From Mermis nigrescens (taxonomy: Eukaryota; Nematoda; Enoplea; Mermithida; Mermithidae): a stretch of DNA of 64,000 nucleotides. Within the stretch, counting starts at the first letter, position 1. The number at the start of each line of letters is the position of its first letter. This document shows positions 33,201-44,200 of the stretch, one piece after another. The DNA is taken from the NCBI GenBank assembly GCA_036768485.1, contig JAVLUZ010000412.1:434001-498000 (forward strand), read 5' to 3'. The notes under the pieces are model-generated. The model did no database searches. It saw only the letters and a program-made list of their open reading frames with translations, and was not told the origin of the DNA. A program made the position numbers and the translations under genes.

Positions 33201-35110
33201 TGTAAAGCATAATGATTAAGTTTAAAGGCAAGAGCTAAGAAATAATTCGTCAATTAAGTGATGAGAAATCAGCTTAAATCATAAATTTGCTGTATATCAA
33301 TATGAAATAAAGTAAAAATTTTTCAATTTTTTTGTTGAAATTTTTCTTCACCGTCGTATAGAGCTCGCGGAGATACGTTCAAAACTGTCTTTATTTTCGC
33401 CTATCTCCTAATGGTTCTCGAAATATCTGGCCTCAAAAATTTTCGGCCCCCCCCCGAAATAAAATCCTGGATACGGGCCTGCTATAGTCTGTTTTTCATC
33501 TGATATATAATTATGGTAACCTTCGGCTTACTGTCGATAAAAAATCTTAGAATTTATGCACGAAGTTATGTGAAACAGACTATAGAGGTATGTACCTCCC
33601 CATCTGAATTATCACTAAAATTTGCTTGCACCAAAGTCAGTGCTTTGGAAGGTTTAGCAACTGCAATGAACCTCGTCACAAGCTAACTTCATAATCATAC
33701 GCGTACTTTGTGGGGCGGGGTAAGGAAGGACGTTTGTGACCATAGATGCACAGCACGGCCAATCTAGGGGGTCAGCCGGTCTGTAGGGGGTCAAAAATTC
33801 AGCCTTTTTGGGTTGATATTACATCAAAAACTGGTATAAGCGCTAAAATAGCGCTAAACCTACGTCATTACTAGAGATTGGATTAAATAGAAAAAATGTC
33901 ATTTTAAGTGGAAAATTATGTGGAAAATAAGGCATTTTAAGTGGAAGATTAGGTGGAAATTTTATTAATACTCGTGAGCGTGACAGAACTGATTTTATTC
34001 ATTCATCAAGATGATACTGACTGCAGAATAATCGGTTGTGCTTATTGACTTTAATCAGTTTTTGTGACTAAATCACGGATTTCATAATTAATCAGAGAAC
34101 AATCGATAAATATGAATTGTTTTTATATTGTCCTTTAGACTAAGCTTAGACATCGGTATTTTTGGCATGGCAAGCATAGGTGGGCGGCACCGAAATTCTG
34201 GAGGAGCAAGTTTTCAAAGGTCAAAAAATGGCCTTAAAAATGGTGGTTTGGCGAGAAACACCATTTTTCAACTTTTCTCATCAAGCACTCACTATCCATT
34301 GGCATGGCATCAAAAAATTGCGAAAAAACAAAAAAATTTCAAAAATTGAGTTTTGGGGATTATTTTGGTTTCTGGAGGGGGGGTATTTTGGTTTTTGAGG
34401 GGTATTTTGCTTTCTGGGGTCCATACCCCAAATCCCCTACGTCCAGGTATGATTTCAAGTAGTAAATATCCTTCAACATGCGTATTAGATGTTTAAATTT
34501 TCCCGTTTACCCAGATTACATGAAATTACTTGGAAAATGCCGAATTAAGTGGAAATAAGACTTATCTTACTATGCCGAAAATTCGTTTTGAGCCGTTTCT
34601 CACTGAGCTAATTTGACTATTATAAAAACTTTCGGGGCCTCAGCCATAAGCAGTTGATAAATTTTTATGGTTCACACTTAGTCGTTAGATTATGGTGGAA
34701 AGATCAAGTTTTACGCCTGTAAATTTATAAGCGAGCATTTTTGCCCATGCTCGAGGGTAAATAAATCATAAAAGAGGAGTTGTCTCATTACTTACGTTAT
34801 AAGATTCGATTTCATTGAGCTCTTCTTGAATGATATCTAATTCGGCAAAACACCTTAGCTTCCACTTATTATCCGATTCATTATTTTTTTGCGCCCGGTT
34901 GTACTTTCCATCATCGAAAATCCCTAAAGATATAAGCTTATCAATGGCGCTATTCTTCAGCAGTCTTTCGTTTTCTAAAGTTTTAGAGAGCAATGTAATT
35001 TCGATTTGCTGTTGATCTAGTATCAAAAGGAGATTTCGCAAATCCGTGGCCAATTGCGACCCGCCTTTAGCATCGCAGGAGGAAGCAATTTCCTGGCTCG
35101 AAGATTTCAT
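30215..35110 (-). CDS. Small acidic coiled-coil protein, two exons, function unknown
   Basis: The exons are 35110-34796 (105 codons from ATG) and 30430-30215 (71 codons plus stop). The donor is AAC|GTAAGT and the acceptor TTTTACAG|GAA, both phase 0, giving 176 residues. The protein is rich in Glu, Asp, Lys and Leu. Residues about 22-50 (LRNLLLILDQQQIEITLLSKTL) and about 90-145 show heptad-like spacing of Leu and Ile, so two coiled-coil segments are likely, separated by a Lys/Asn/Asp-rich linker. There is no signal peptide or membrane segment. The C-terminus is hydrophilic (GKKGSNDSDSLLKP). I do not recognise the family; small kinetochore, centrosome and vesicle-tether subunits all look like this. 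The 4.4-kb intron contains foldback structure 2, family A copy 2, a family F MITE and a family C MITE. Confidence 0.6.
30641..30857. mobile_element. MITE family F, diverged copy
   Basis: GGACCCTTTGAACAATTTCC at the left is matched by its inverse GAAATTGTTCAAAAGGTCC at the right, with CGCCATCGTTTTTTGAG next to it in each arm. It is related to the perfect hairpin at 21013-21195. Confidence 0.65.
30868..32283. repeat. Foldback-like structure 2 with GACATTAGAGCGCG minisatellite arms
   Basis: The left array (about 30868-31062) repeats ACATTAGAGCGCGCG-type units of 14-18 bp. The right array (about 32069-32283) repeats CTCTAATGTCGCTGCG, the reverse complement. Each arm has roughly a dozen units. 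The 1.0-kb centre includes a separate small inverted-repeat element (31469-31682). The units are not evenly spaced and show no CRISPR-like spacers. Confidence 0.8.
31469..31682. mobile_element. Small inverted-repeat element with TA flanks (mariner-type MITE candidate)
   Basis: TACCCTTTTCACTTATTTTC at the left matches the inverse of GAAAACAAGTGAAAAGGATA at the right, about 30 bp with few mismatches, bounded by TA. It sits in the centre of foldback structure 2. Confidence 0.6.
32671..33481. mobile_element. hAT-type non-autonomous element, family A, copy 2
   Basis: The ends are CAGGCCCGTATCCAGG and CCTGGATACGGGCCTG, perfect 16-bp inverted repeats. Perfect 8-bp duplications CTATAGTC lie at 32663-32670 and 33482-33489. 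It contains CCGGCGCTTCGCGCCGG near 32845. It inserted at the edge of a family E MITE. Confidence 0.9.
33483..33594. mobile_element. MITE family E, short copy
   Basis: The left end TATAGTCTGTTT and right end GTTATGTGAAACAGACTATA are preserved. The left half is shortened compared with the other copies. Confidence 0.6.
34170..34451. mobile_element. hAT-type MITE, family C
   Basis: It starts CATAGGTGGGCGGCACCG and ends CGTCCAGGTATG. The flanks ATGGCAAG and ATTTCAAG agree at 6 of 8, so this is an older insertion. It lies in the intron of the coiled-coil gene. Confidence 0.65.
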
Positions 35111-35488
35111 ATCGTGTAAATCAATTCAAAATGCCATTGCAAATGTAACTAACGAAATGTTACTTTATCTAAAGTCGACAAACTATTGTTCAATACTATT
35201 ATGCTAATTACTTAGCCGTGCGGAAGTTATCCCAAACAATTTTAAACATAATGTACTACACTTGTATAAACACGATAAATAAGCGACCTCGGCATCCTTT
35301 GTAAATTAGTAGTTTATTACAACGCAATTTTATGCAGTATGAATATGTTTGCAGAAAAAAATACTGAATTTTACAGGAAAAATTACAGCACCATTAATGA
35401 CTGGAAGAAAATTTGCCATCGAAGAATTGCTATTTCACACATGAATAGTGGACTTACGGGAGTAATTAGGGAAATACAGGGTTACCTG
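35111..35488. other. 5' flank of the coiled-coil gene
   Basis: AT-rich upstream sequence of the minus-strand coiled-coil gene. I could not place a promoter element or trans-splice acceptor with confidence. Confidence 0.35.
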
Positions 35489-35724
35489 CATAGGTGGGCA
35501 GCACCGAAATTCTGGGGGAAGGTGAAAAAATTTTCAAAGGTAAAAAATGGTCTTCAAAGTGGTCGTATGGCGAAAAAACACCATTTTCGACGTTTCTCAT
35601 CGAGCACTATCCAATGGCATCAAAAAATCGCTAAAAAAGCAAAAAATTTCAAAATTTCAATTCTGGGGGGGTATTTCAATTTCTGGGGGGTGCATACCCC
35701 CCAAACCCCCCATGCCCATGTGTG
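35489..35724. mobile_element. hAT-type MITE, family C
   Basis: The ends are CATAGGTGGGCAGCACCG and CATGCCCATGTGTG. Perfect duplications GTTACCTG lie at 35481-35488 and 35725-35732. Confidence 0.85.
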
Positions 35725-35899
35725 GTTACCTGCCGTTCTCTCACGAAAATTGGGGATCCCTCACTGAGCTATAATAGTGTGTTTGACATAAGTTTGGGCA
35801 TAGTCTTTACAACTATTGCGATTGTAAAATTATCTGATGTATAATTATCGCAATCTGTCGTCTTACTGTCGTTAAAATTTTTTAAAGTCTATCCCTAGA

Positions 35900-36560
35900 A
35901 TACAAGGGGAAGTGTGTGAAATCGGAAACGATGGGATAAATCCGAAATTGAAAACGGAAACGATTGTGTAACCCGTTTTCGTAGTGATTTTTCTCCCATG
36001 GACTTGGATCTAACTTCCTTAACGGGGATTCCTCATTAAGTAGGGCACGTCGAACATACCTGACTTCGTTTTTGGGAAAATGTACCCCTATTCCAGGGTT
36101 ACTTTAGGGATTGGAAATGGGCTCCCTGTGATGAACATATGTTGTTACAAATCACCCCGCTTCCGTGAGACTCCTAACAGATGTGATTCAAGGTCCCGGG
36201 ACGGGAGTTTCTCAAGTAGATCGCGCCAGTAAACACCCAAAAGCCCATTTCCGTGATCTAAGGGCGCTTCTAGGGCTCAAAAACGGGGCATCCCAAGATT
36301 AACAAATCATGCTGTTACAAATTTATACCCTTGCTGAGCCCTGAAACGCTCTTGACCGAGAGGAATTTAACCGAAAACGAGGTTTAGGTGTTCAAACCTG
36401 CCGCGGCCAACTTGGGTGACTCGCATTTTGGGATTGCAGACCACCCCCAGGAAGAACCTTTCATGGAAACAGAGAATAGCATATGTTCATTGTTCGTGAG
36501 GTAACTCGTTTCCGAGTCCTTAAACCTCCATTTAATCCCGGAGACGGAGTTGGGGATGTT
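35900..36560. other. GC-richer non-coding island
   Basis: Base composition rises visibly above the surrounding AT-rich DNA. The stretch holds loosely repeated phrases (TGTTACAAAT twice, CCGAAAACG-type segments). No long frame and no RNA fold was recognised. Its origin is unknown. Confidence 0.45.
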
Positions 36561-36742
36561 AGCACACGTGGGCGCGGGGGGGGGGGTTTGGGGGGAAGTA
36601 TGCACCCCCAAAAATCAAAATACCCTCTCCCCAGAATTCAGATTTTGAAATTTTTTTTGCTTTTTTTAGCGATTTTTCGATGCCATTGGATAGTGCTCGA
36701 TGAGAAACGTCGAAAAATGGTGTTATTTTACCATACGACCAC
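36561..36742. mobile_element. Truncated family C MITE, reverse orientation
   Basis: It starts with a GGGGGTTTGGGGGG block like the other copies, keeps the GTGCTCGATGAGAAACGTCG core and stops abruptly at CATACGACCAC, where a family E fragment takes over. Confidence 0.55.
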
Positions 36743-36883
36743 TGAATTTTAGGAATTTTTTTCAAAAGTAAGCCGTCCGATTACGATAATTATATATTAA
36801 ATCAGTGCTATAATCGCAATCTGTCGGCTTGTTGTCGGACAATTTTTAAGATTTATGCCCAAACTTGTGTGAAACAAACTATA
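36743..36883. mobile_element. MITE family E, 5'-truncated copy
   Basis: The interior (AGTAAGCCGTCCGATTACG, then TGTCGGCTTGTTGTCGGAC) and the right end GTGTGAAACAAACTATA are present. The left terminus is missing. Confidence 0.55.
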
Positions 36884-37622
36884 AAATGCCTAAATAAAAT
36901 TTATATGGACGGATTAGTGCGTTAAAAATGGAAGAATACCATCCACTCGCCCTCACTGAGCTGATCTGCCGAATCACAGTAAATAATCTTGTTTCATTTA
37001 CTGTAGCCCTTAAAAATTTACTAAAAAGCTATGATAAATGAAACAGGCTATAAATACATACATACATTACTCGCGCAACGTGAAATTCTACGTCGTACAA
37101 CTTTTTTGGAGTACTTATAACTTGTTTTTTTCTTATTTTGGCAAAACTTTATATTCATAGACAAAAAAACGAATAAGGTATAGGAAATAAAATATGGGAT
37201 AGTTACGTGGTCCACCCTGTACTTATCAGTATATAGCCAAGTTTGGAAGAAACGAACCACAGAACGCAAGTGCAAAGATGGCTTGCCAAGTTTTTGCACC
37301 AAAACGTAAATAAAAATTTTGTAATATTAAAATAGCACGAAAGCCGCCATTCTGCCCGTTTCTTTTATCGAATAGACATCCAGCTTAATTTTGCCCTGTG
37401 CTTTTCTACGCTGGTGGTAAAAATGAATCATAGATATGTAGGTGTACATAGTTCGAAACCTTATGGATATATAACAATGTTTGAATTAATGTAAATCGAT
37501 TGCAAAAGCGATTTACACTGAAATAACAGTAACGATACTGTGCGTAATAATTGATAAGCATATGAACTTTTATTAAGCAAAATTGTATTACAGTAACCTG
37601 CCTTGGAAGCACTTTTGTAAGC

Positions 37623-37790
37623 ATAGCCTGTTCCACATAACTTCGTGCATAGATTTTGATAATTTTCATCGACAGTTAGCCGAAGGGTACGACAATCACA
37701 CATCAGATTGATCCTATAATCGCAATCTGTCAGCTTACTGTCGGAGATAGTTTTAAATTTATGACCGAACTTGCGTGAAACGGACTGCAA
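37623..37790. mobile_element. MITE family E copy
   Basis: ATAGCCTGTTCCACATAAC at the left and GCGTGAAACGGACTG at the right are diverged inverted ends. The inner CGACAGTTAGCCGAAGGGTACG block fits the family. Confidence 0.55.
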
Positions 37791-37984
37791 GTATATTGAT
37801 TTGAAGGCTGAAAATCAATTTTCATGCACAAAGTTTCGTGAAATAGACTTTAGACGGTCCGTAATTATTAGGAAATATAAAATTTACTTGAATATAACTA
37901 TTAGTCGCCTTTGTACACAAAGTTACATTCAAATTTAATGCTGATGGAAACAAAGATACCGGCTAGCGGAACTATCAAATAAAA

Positions 37985-38228
37985 TTATACAAATTTAAGA
38001 AACACACGACTCAACGTTCTCTGCATAGCAACGAGCAAATCATCGAGGTTATCTCCAAAAGAAAATGCATCTTCCTGATAGTCTTTTCCCAAATATTCTA
38101 AAAAGTCAGCATACGAACAATTGAGCAGCCAATAAACCGCGCACAATTCCATCAATCCATAATCGTTCTTGAGAACGGCAAGGCGAACAAAGCAAGACAA
38201 ACTTTGGGGTGTAAGCAAACGAGGAGCC
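37985..38228 (-). CDS. Last exon of the BTB gene: end of BTB fold and BACK-like start
   Basis: It opens after a weak acceptor (TTTGAAG|G) in the phase left by the BTB exon at 45771, and runs 80 codons to TAA. The segment LSCFVRLAVLKNDYGLMELCAVYWLL matches the closing helices of BTB domains (LA-x2-Y-x2-LC pattern). About 45 residues of acidic then basic sequence follow. The acceptor is non-consensus, but joining here restores the BTB alignment with only about a one-residue gap. Confidence 0.6.
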
Positions 38229-41200
38229 CTTCAAATCAAAGCTATGTAAAAATTAGTGTTAATGAAACCAATTCGAAGATGCAATATTTATTAAGGCCAA
38301 AAAAGAAGGATCAATTAATATCAATCATCGCCTTCTTTTACCAAACCTTGGGAATGGAAATTAATTTTCAACGCTCAAACGGGCAGCTACACAAAAGTGA
38401 TTTCTAGGCAGCCAAAAGTAATACAATTTCGCAAAATAAGAATTCATAAACCTACTTATTAATTAGTTGCATAATATCGTGAATGTTGCTTAAGTTTAAA
38501 CTACTTTTGAAATCAGTCTATATTGACTCAAAAATGATGATTCATGCCCAAGGTTTCGTGAAATATAGTCGAACCCCGTTAATAAACACTCCTATGGGAA
38601 GAATGGGCTCCGTGTTTACTAACCGAATGGTTTATTAACCGAATTCACAGTTTCAAATTTCCATCTGCCACATAGCGCTGTAATGAGACACTGTACACAA
38701 AAGCATGTTAAATACACAATATGACATGTTTACTAACCGATTTACATTAAAAAATGACTGTCGTTTCGTTACGTCTTTTGATTAAATGTTCACTACCGGG
38801 GTCATTAGCACATGGTCATATAGCCGCGGTCTCGTAGCGTCATGTGCCAAGTGCTTATTAACCGAGTTTTTATCTGTGATAAAGCATATCACATTGGCAG
38901 GGACCGTCGGAAAGGGTGTTTATTAAGCGGGAGTGTCTACTATCCGAGTGTTCATTATCGAGGTTCGACTTTAGATTAATGATTAATTGCAAAAAAATTT
39001 AAATTATTTATTGATCGCGATTTTTTTGTGTTCGGCAAAGATTTTCCCCCACGTACAAAGACTTTTCGGGACCGTCTTTGTGCATGTACAAAGATTTTTG
39101 GGCAGACAGAATTTGTAAAAAGGGCCGAAATGAGTAATTGTCTGTCCTATTTATCTTTATAATGGCAAAATTTGCATTTAGAATAGAAAAAAATCAAATC
39201 TTTCGGCGAGACAAGTTTTAATATTTTTTGGCATAAAAAACCACGAAATTAGCTAAAATACACTACCAAAGGTCGAAAAACCCTGTTTCACCACACTAAA
39301 ATCGCTAGTGTACCATATTATAGTACACAAAAATTTGCATGTACAAAATGTAGAAAGACTTTTGGGGACCATCTTTGTTCATGTACGAACTGAAAATCTT
39401 CTTCTAATTGTTAATAATCCTAAAAATAAAAACGAAGTTTCGTGAAATAGACTACAGATTGATCTCAAAGGAGCAAAATTTATGTACGAGATTTCTTAGG
39501 ATAAAAAAAGATTTAAGAGTCTGTTGACTGATTATGTACAATACATAATTAGCTACGTGCTGCTGTGTATCTGATACTTATCAAATAAATTATTATTAAT
39601 ATTTAATTAATTATAATAATTATTATGGCCAACTCTTTTTAACAATCTAATCCTTCTTGCTCTTTTTTCGCAATGAAAATATAGAAATTAGTTGTCTTGC
39701 TTGATAAATAATTATAAATGTTTACTGAATTTCACGCGCTTTATGTTTTGGACTGCACAGAAAATTCGGATGAATCACAACTATTTTTGATAATTACCCA
39801 AGACACGAAAAATTCCAAAGCTTTTAAATTGACCAACATTGACTGCTGTTAAAACACTAGGGGAGTGGGGGGGTGAAGCGCACAACTCTCAACCGTAAAA
39901 GTGCACGACCCCTCAGCAAGAGACGAGAAATTCCATGCGGCAAAAAAGTAAAATTAAGGGCAGAAAAGGAACAAAAATAAAAATGTTTTTTGAATAGTGC
40001 CTAAATGCACTGCCAAACAGGTATTTCATGTGGGTAGCATGGGCGCTATTTTAAAGTTCGTATCGCTTTACTGAGGTTGCGTAGCTGATAAAGCTATGAA
40101 TTTTTAGAATTCTTGTATTGAGTAATTGATCGCTTTATTTTAAAAAAGCAAATTGGAATAAATCATTAAATTTTAAACATAATACGAAAAAAGTAATTTG
40201 AATGAGACTATAATAATCATTTTTTAGACATATGTTAATGTGCATAATTGCATTCGTTCACTAATTCGTAGCTGTAATTTGACCATTCATTTGCGCCAGC
40301 ATAAGAAGTCTGGGACATATAAATCCATGTATGTACATTAAATTAATTTTGCCAATTCATCGTATCCATTTTAAGTTATTTTTCAGTAATACCAATTTGC
40401 ATATTTTATTTTTACATTTATGAGTTTTTGATCATTTTGAGTCGGCTTCCGCATCAAGACCATCCATTTTTGATAAAAAAACAAAAGATCTAGTAATTCA
40501 AGTATCCGCCTTAGATACGGGGAGTAAACAAGCGAAAAAATCAATTCTTTTCGCTTACGACTAATTTGAATGTATTATATATTTTGTTAAACCTATTTAA
40601 CGGATCCATTGTCAAACCATAATAGAAAAACGGCCTAGTTAACTTAAGTTCATGAATAATTTTTTAAGTAAAGAATCAAATTCAATTTGATCTCGAAAAA
40701 TAGGCTAACCTGCATTTCACTAAATATTCAAATATGTCGGATCTCAAATGCAAATCAGCTGAATACATACAATACAGTAAGCGATCGACTGATTTTTCGC
40801 CCCCATTCGTCTCATCGCTCAATGAGCATTCTAACGAGGGACAAAGTCGACATCCATGCAGAAGGTGCCTAAAAATCGTAAAGAATTTGCAGATGTTAAT
40901 TCTTTAACGAACAGTCTTTCATCAAAGTCCTGTTTATTAGCGAGATAGATTATAAAATTCTAAAAAAACATAAATAAAAATACGTTAAGTAAATTAAAGG
41001 TGAACATTAGGTTTTCTAATCATTACGGCAGTACTCAAAGCTGATATGAATAGTAGACAGCGAACAGGGGCGGATTTAAGGGGAGTAAGGGGAGGAGGGT
41101 CGCCCCCATACGTGGGCAGCAAGAAAATTCTGGGGGGGGTGCAAGATTTTTCAAAGGTCAAAAAATGGCCTTAAAAATTGTGGTTTGGCGTAAAAAACAC

Positions 41201-44200
41201 CATTTTTCGACGTTTCTCATCAAGCACTATCCATTGGCATCAAAAAATTGCGAAAAAAACGAGAAAAATTTTTCAAAAATTGAATTCTGGGGGGTATTTT
41301 GATTTCTGGGGGAGTATTTCGGTTTCTCGGCGGGGGGTGCATACCCCCCAAACCCCCCACGCCCAGGTGTGGTCGCCCCCTCCCAATGGCCCAGAATCAT
41401 TGGCGAGTTAAAGAATAGATACGTAATTTACAATGATTTTTGGCCGTCTATGATCATAGTTTCTCAAATTTTTCATAACTATCAATGACATTTATTTACT
41501 TTCTTGGCAGCCTGGAAGACATATTTTTGCTCAAGGAATGGCTTTTGAAAGATTTCAAGCACAAAAAAGCTATGTGACTAGCATAAATTTCATCGATTTT
41601 TCAGCACATGTACAGCATGGGAATTTTGGGGGACGGTCAGGCCAAAAAATTCTGAAAAGTGCCTTTTTGGGCTAAAAACGAAGGATACACGTCCGAATAT
41701 TGTTCTTTGACGTTTCGGACCATACTCGTTTTTTCTATATTTTTCAAATTTTCGAAAAAATTTTAAAAAATCGAGTAAATCGAACGAAATGTATTCAAAA
41801 ATGTGCAAATGGCGATTTAGGTTTTGAACCGAAAATGAGCTAAATACGTTTAAAAATGCACACTTTTTACAATTTTTACGAAAAATAGACAATTTTGGGT
41901 GGGGGGTCGCATCGCAACCATTTTGCGGGGGGGGGGGGGAATCAGTTGCCGTTATGGGAGGTCAACCCCCCATGAACACGTACGACCACAACTTTTGAAA
42001 ATGTTCGACGTCCCGCGTCAAACGCTGCAGGAAATCGAGCACTAAATCAAGCTCCTACACGTCCTTCCGCCTGAATTTCACAAATGTCCACGCTATAGTC
42101 AAAGAAATTTAATGATTCTTCGCACAAAATTGCCGATAACTTCAAAAGTTCCAAAAACAGTGATTTCAAATAAAAGTAGACAACATAAAACGCGAAAAAC
42201 GCTATTTCGAACGGGGAGGACCGATTTTCGGACGTACTTTTGTTTGTTTTTGGAAAAGTAGGGTATGCCCTCTTAGGAAAATTCTAGATCCGTCACTGAT
42301 TGCTAAAAAGCCATTCGCCGCAAAAATTACTACTTACAACGCAATGATTTCGATAATATCCTAAAACACTCGTTTTTAGTTTTCTGCTTAAATTATTAAT
42401 GTATACTCTTTTTACCAGATATGAACAGTATGGGAATTCTGGGGGACGAAATTTTGAGGTGCCTTTTTGGTCGTAAAAATAGTGGGTACGCGTCAAAGAC
42501 ATCGTTTTTCGGCGTTTCTAACGATGCTCTATTTTTCTAGAGCATAAAAAACCGACAAAATTATGAACAAAATATAAAAATCCGAATAAATTGAACAAAA
42601 TATGCTTATAACGTGAGTATACGGCGCGAAGCGCAGAAAATTTGACACTTTTTAGCACACAGATAGCTAAAGACGCTGAAAAAGCGCCTTTTCTGCAATT
42701 GTTAGGAAATTTTTGGAAACTTTTAAAACTCGCGAATCCTGGGTGGGGGTGGCTGGAAAATTTCGCAATTGCAAATTCAACTCCATAAATTAAAGAAATT
42801 CAACTTCGACCACCACTGCAATTTTTTTACATGCATTCGTACCGTTTTCATTCTTGCTTAATTTTCTAGTACAAAATTTGCAAAATTCAATTATTGCAGT
42901 AATTAATCACAAAATTCACAAAATTTCTCCAAGGGTGTACACAGCAATAATAAAAAAATTCGTACTAAATGAAAATAATGAATGATAACACTAGGTATGA
43001 TAATAATAATAATAATAATATTAATAGTAATATAATAATAATAATAAAATAATAATAATAATACTTATATGAATGATAACAACGTAAATAATAATAATAA
43101 TTAGGGATGCAACGGGTCCAGATTTTTTGGAATATCGGGTTCGGGTCCGGGTCTCAAATTTTTCAGATGACGGGTCCGGGTCCGGGGCTGAAAAAATAAC
43201 GGTTCTGGGTCCGGGTCCGGGTCCACGAGAATTTGTGATTTAGGTCTTATATGAACAAAATGGTCCTATTATTCATATACAGCTAATTTTTTATTGCACT
43301 CAGATTGCGAGATTACTTCTTATTTTCAGAATGTCAGTCAACAAGAAGTTGAAGTTCCTGAATAAGTGATTTGAATAATTATTTATACAACTGAAGGTGA
43401 TATATACCTATAATTTTTTAGCATAAAAAGTGGGGCAGAAACGATCCAAATTTGAGACGTATTGATAAAAAAATTGCTCGAATGATTGCACTGGACGATT
43501 AGCCTTTCCAGTCTGTTGAAAATATTCGTTTTATGGAATTAAAGCGAGAAGTTCTCTTTTTGAATTGCCTATTAAATTTCGAGTAATATAAACTAATCGA
43601 GTTTATTTTCTAGATTCCGTTATATGAGCTTAAATCAAGAACAAATTTATAAAAATGAAGTACTGAGTGAATATGAAAGTGTGCGGGAAAAATAGCTGAG
43701 CAGGTTAAGAAATGCGTTGAAATCGGTATTTCATTCACGACTGACATTTGGTCTGGCATCAGCGAATCATTGTTTAGGCAAGTTTTCTCAACCTTGAAAA
43801 CTCTGTAACATAATTGATTAATCCCAACGTTTTAATTTTTAAGTTCAACAGCACATTCAATTTCGGACGACTTTAAGCTGAAAAAGTAGATTTTACATGC
43901 GTCACCTTTAGGTGCTGAGCATCATACAGCACAATATTTAAGCGAAGTACCCGAAAACATGCTTTATTCGTGGGACATTAAAAATAATTAGTGAGTTAGC
44001 GTGTAGATTCTTAAATTAACTACGAGTTATACAATATCTTTATGAATTTCTTGCAGGTGCACGTTATTGTACGCGATAATCGTACAAACATTACCAAGTG
44101 CAAGCTGTGCGGAGCATAATTTGATATTTAATTTTTAAGGCGGTAGTGACAAAAAACTTATTTTTCGCGAGTTTCATGTACATACTTCTCAGCTCATTTA

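Noticed and set aside
35339..35767. Plus-strand 142-codon frame beginning MNMFAEKN
   Set aside because: It runs into a family C MITE; only about 50 codons precede the repeat and show no recognisable feature.
40830..40959. Possible middle BTB exon on the minus strand (FIIYLANKQDF)
   Set aside because: The acceptor is good, but the phase does not fit the preceding exon and no donor is evident; joining 45771 directly to 38228 already completes the BTB alignment.
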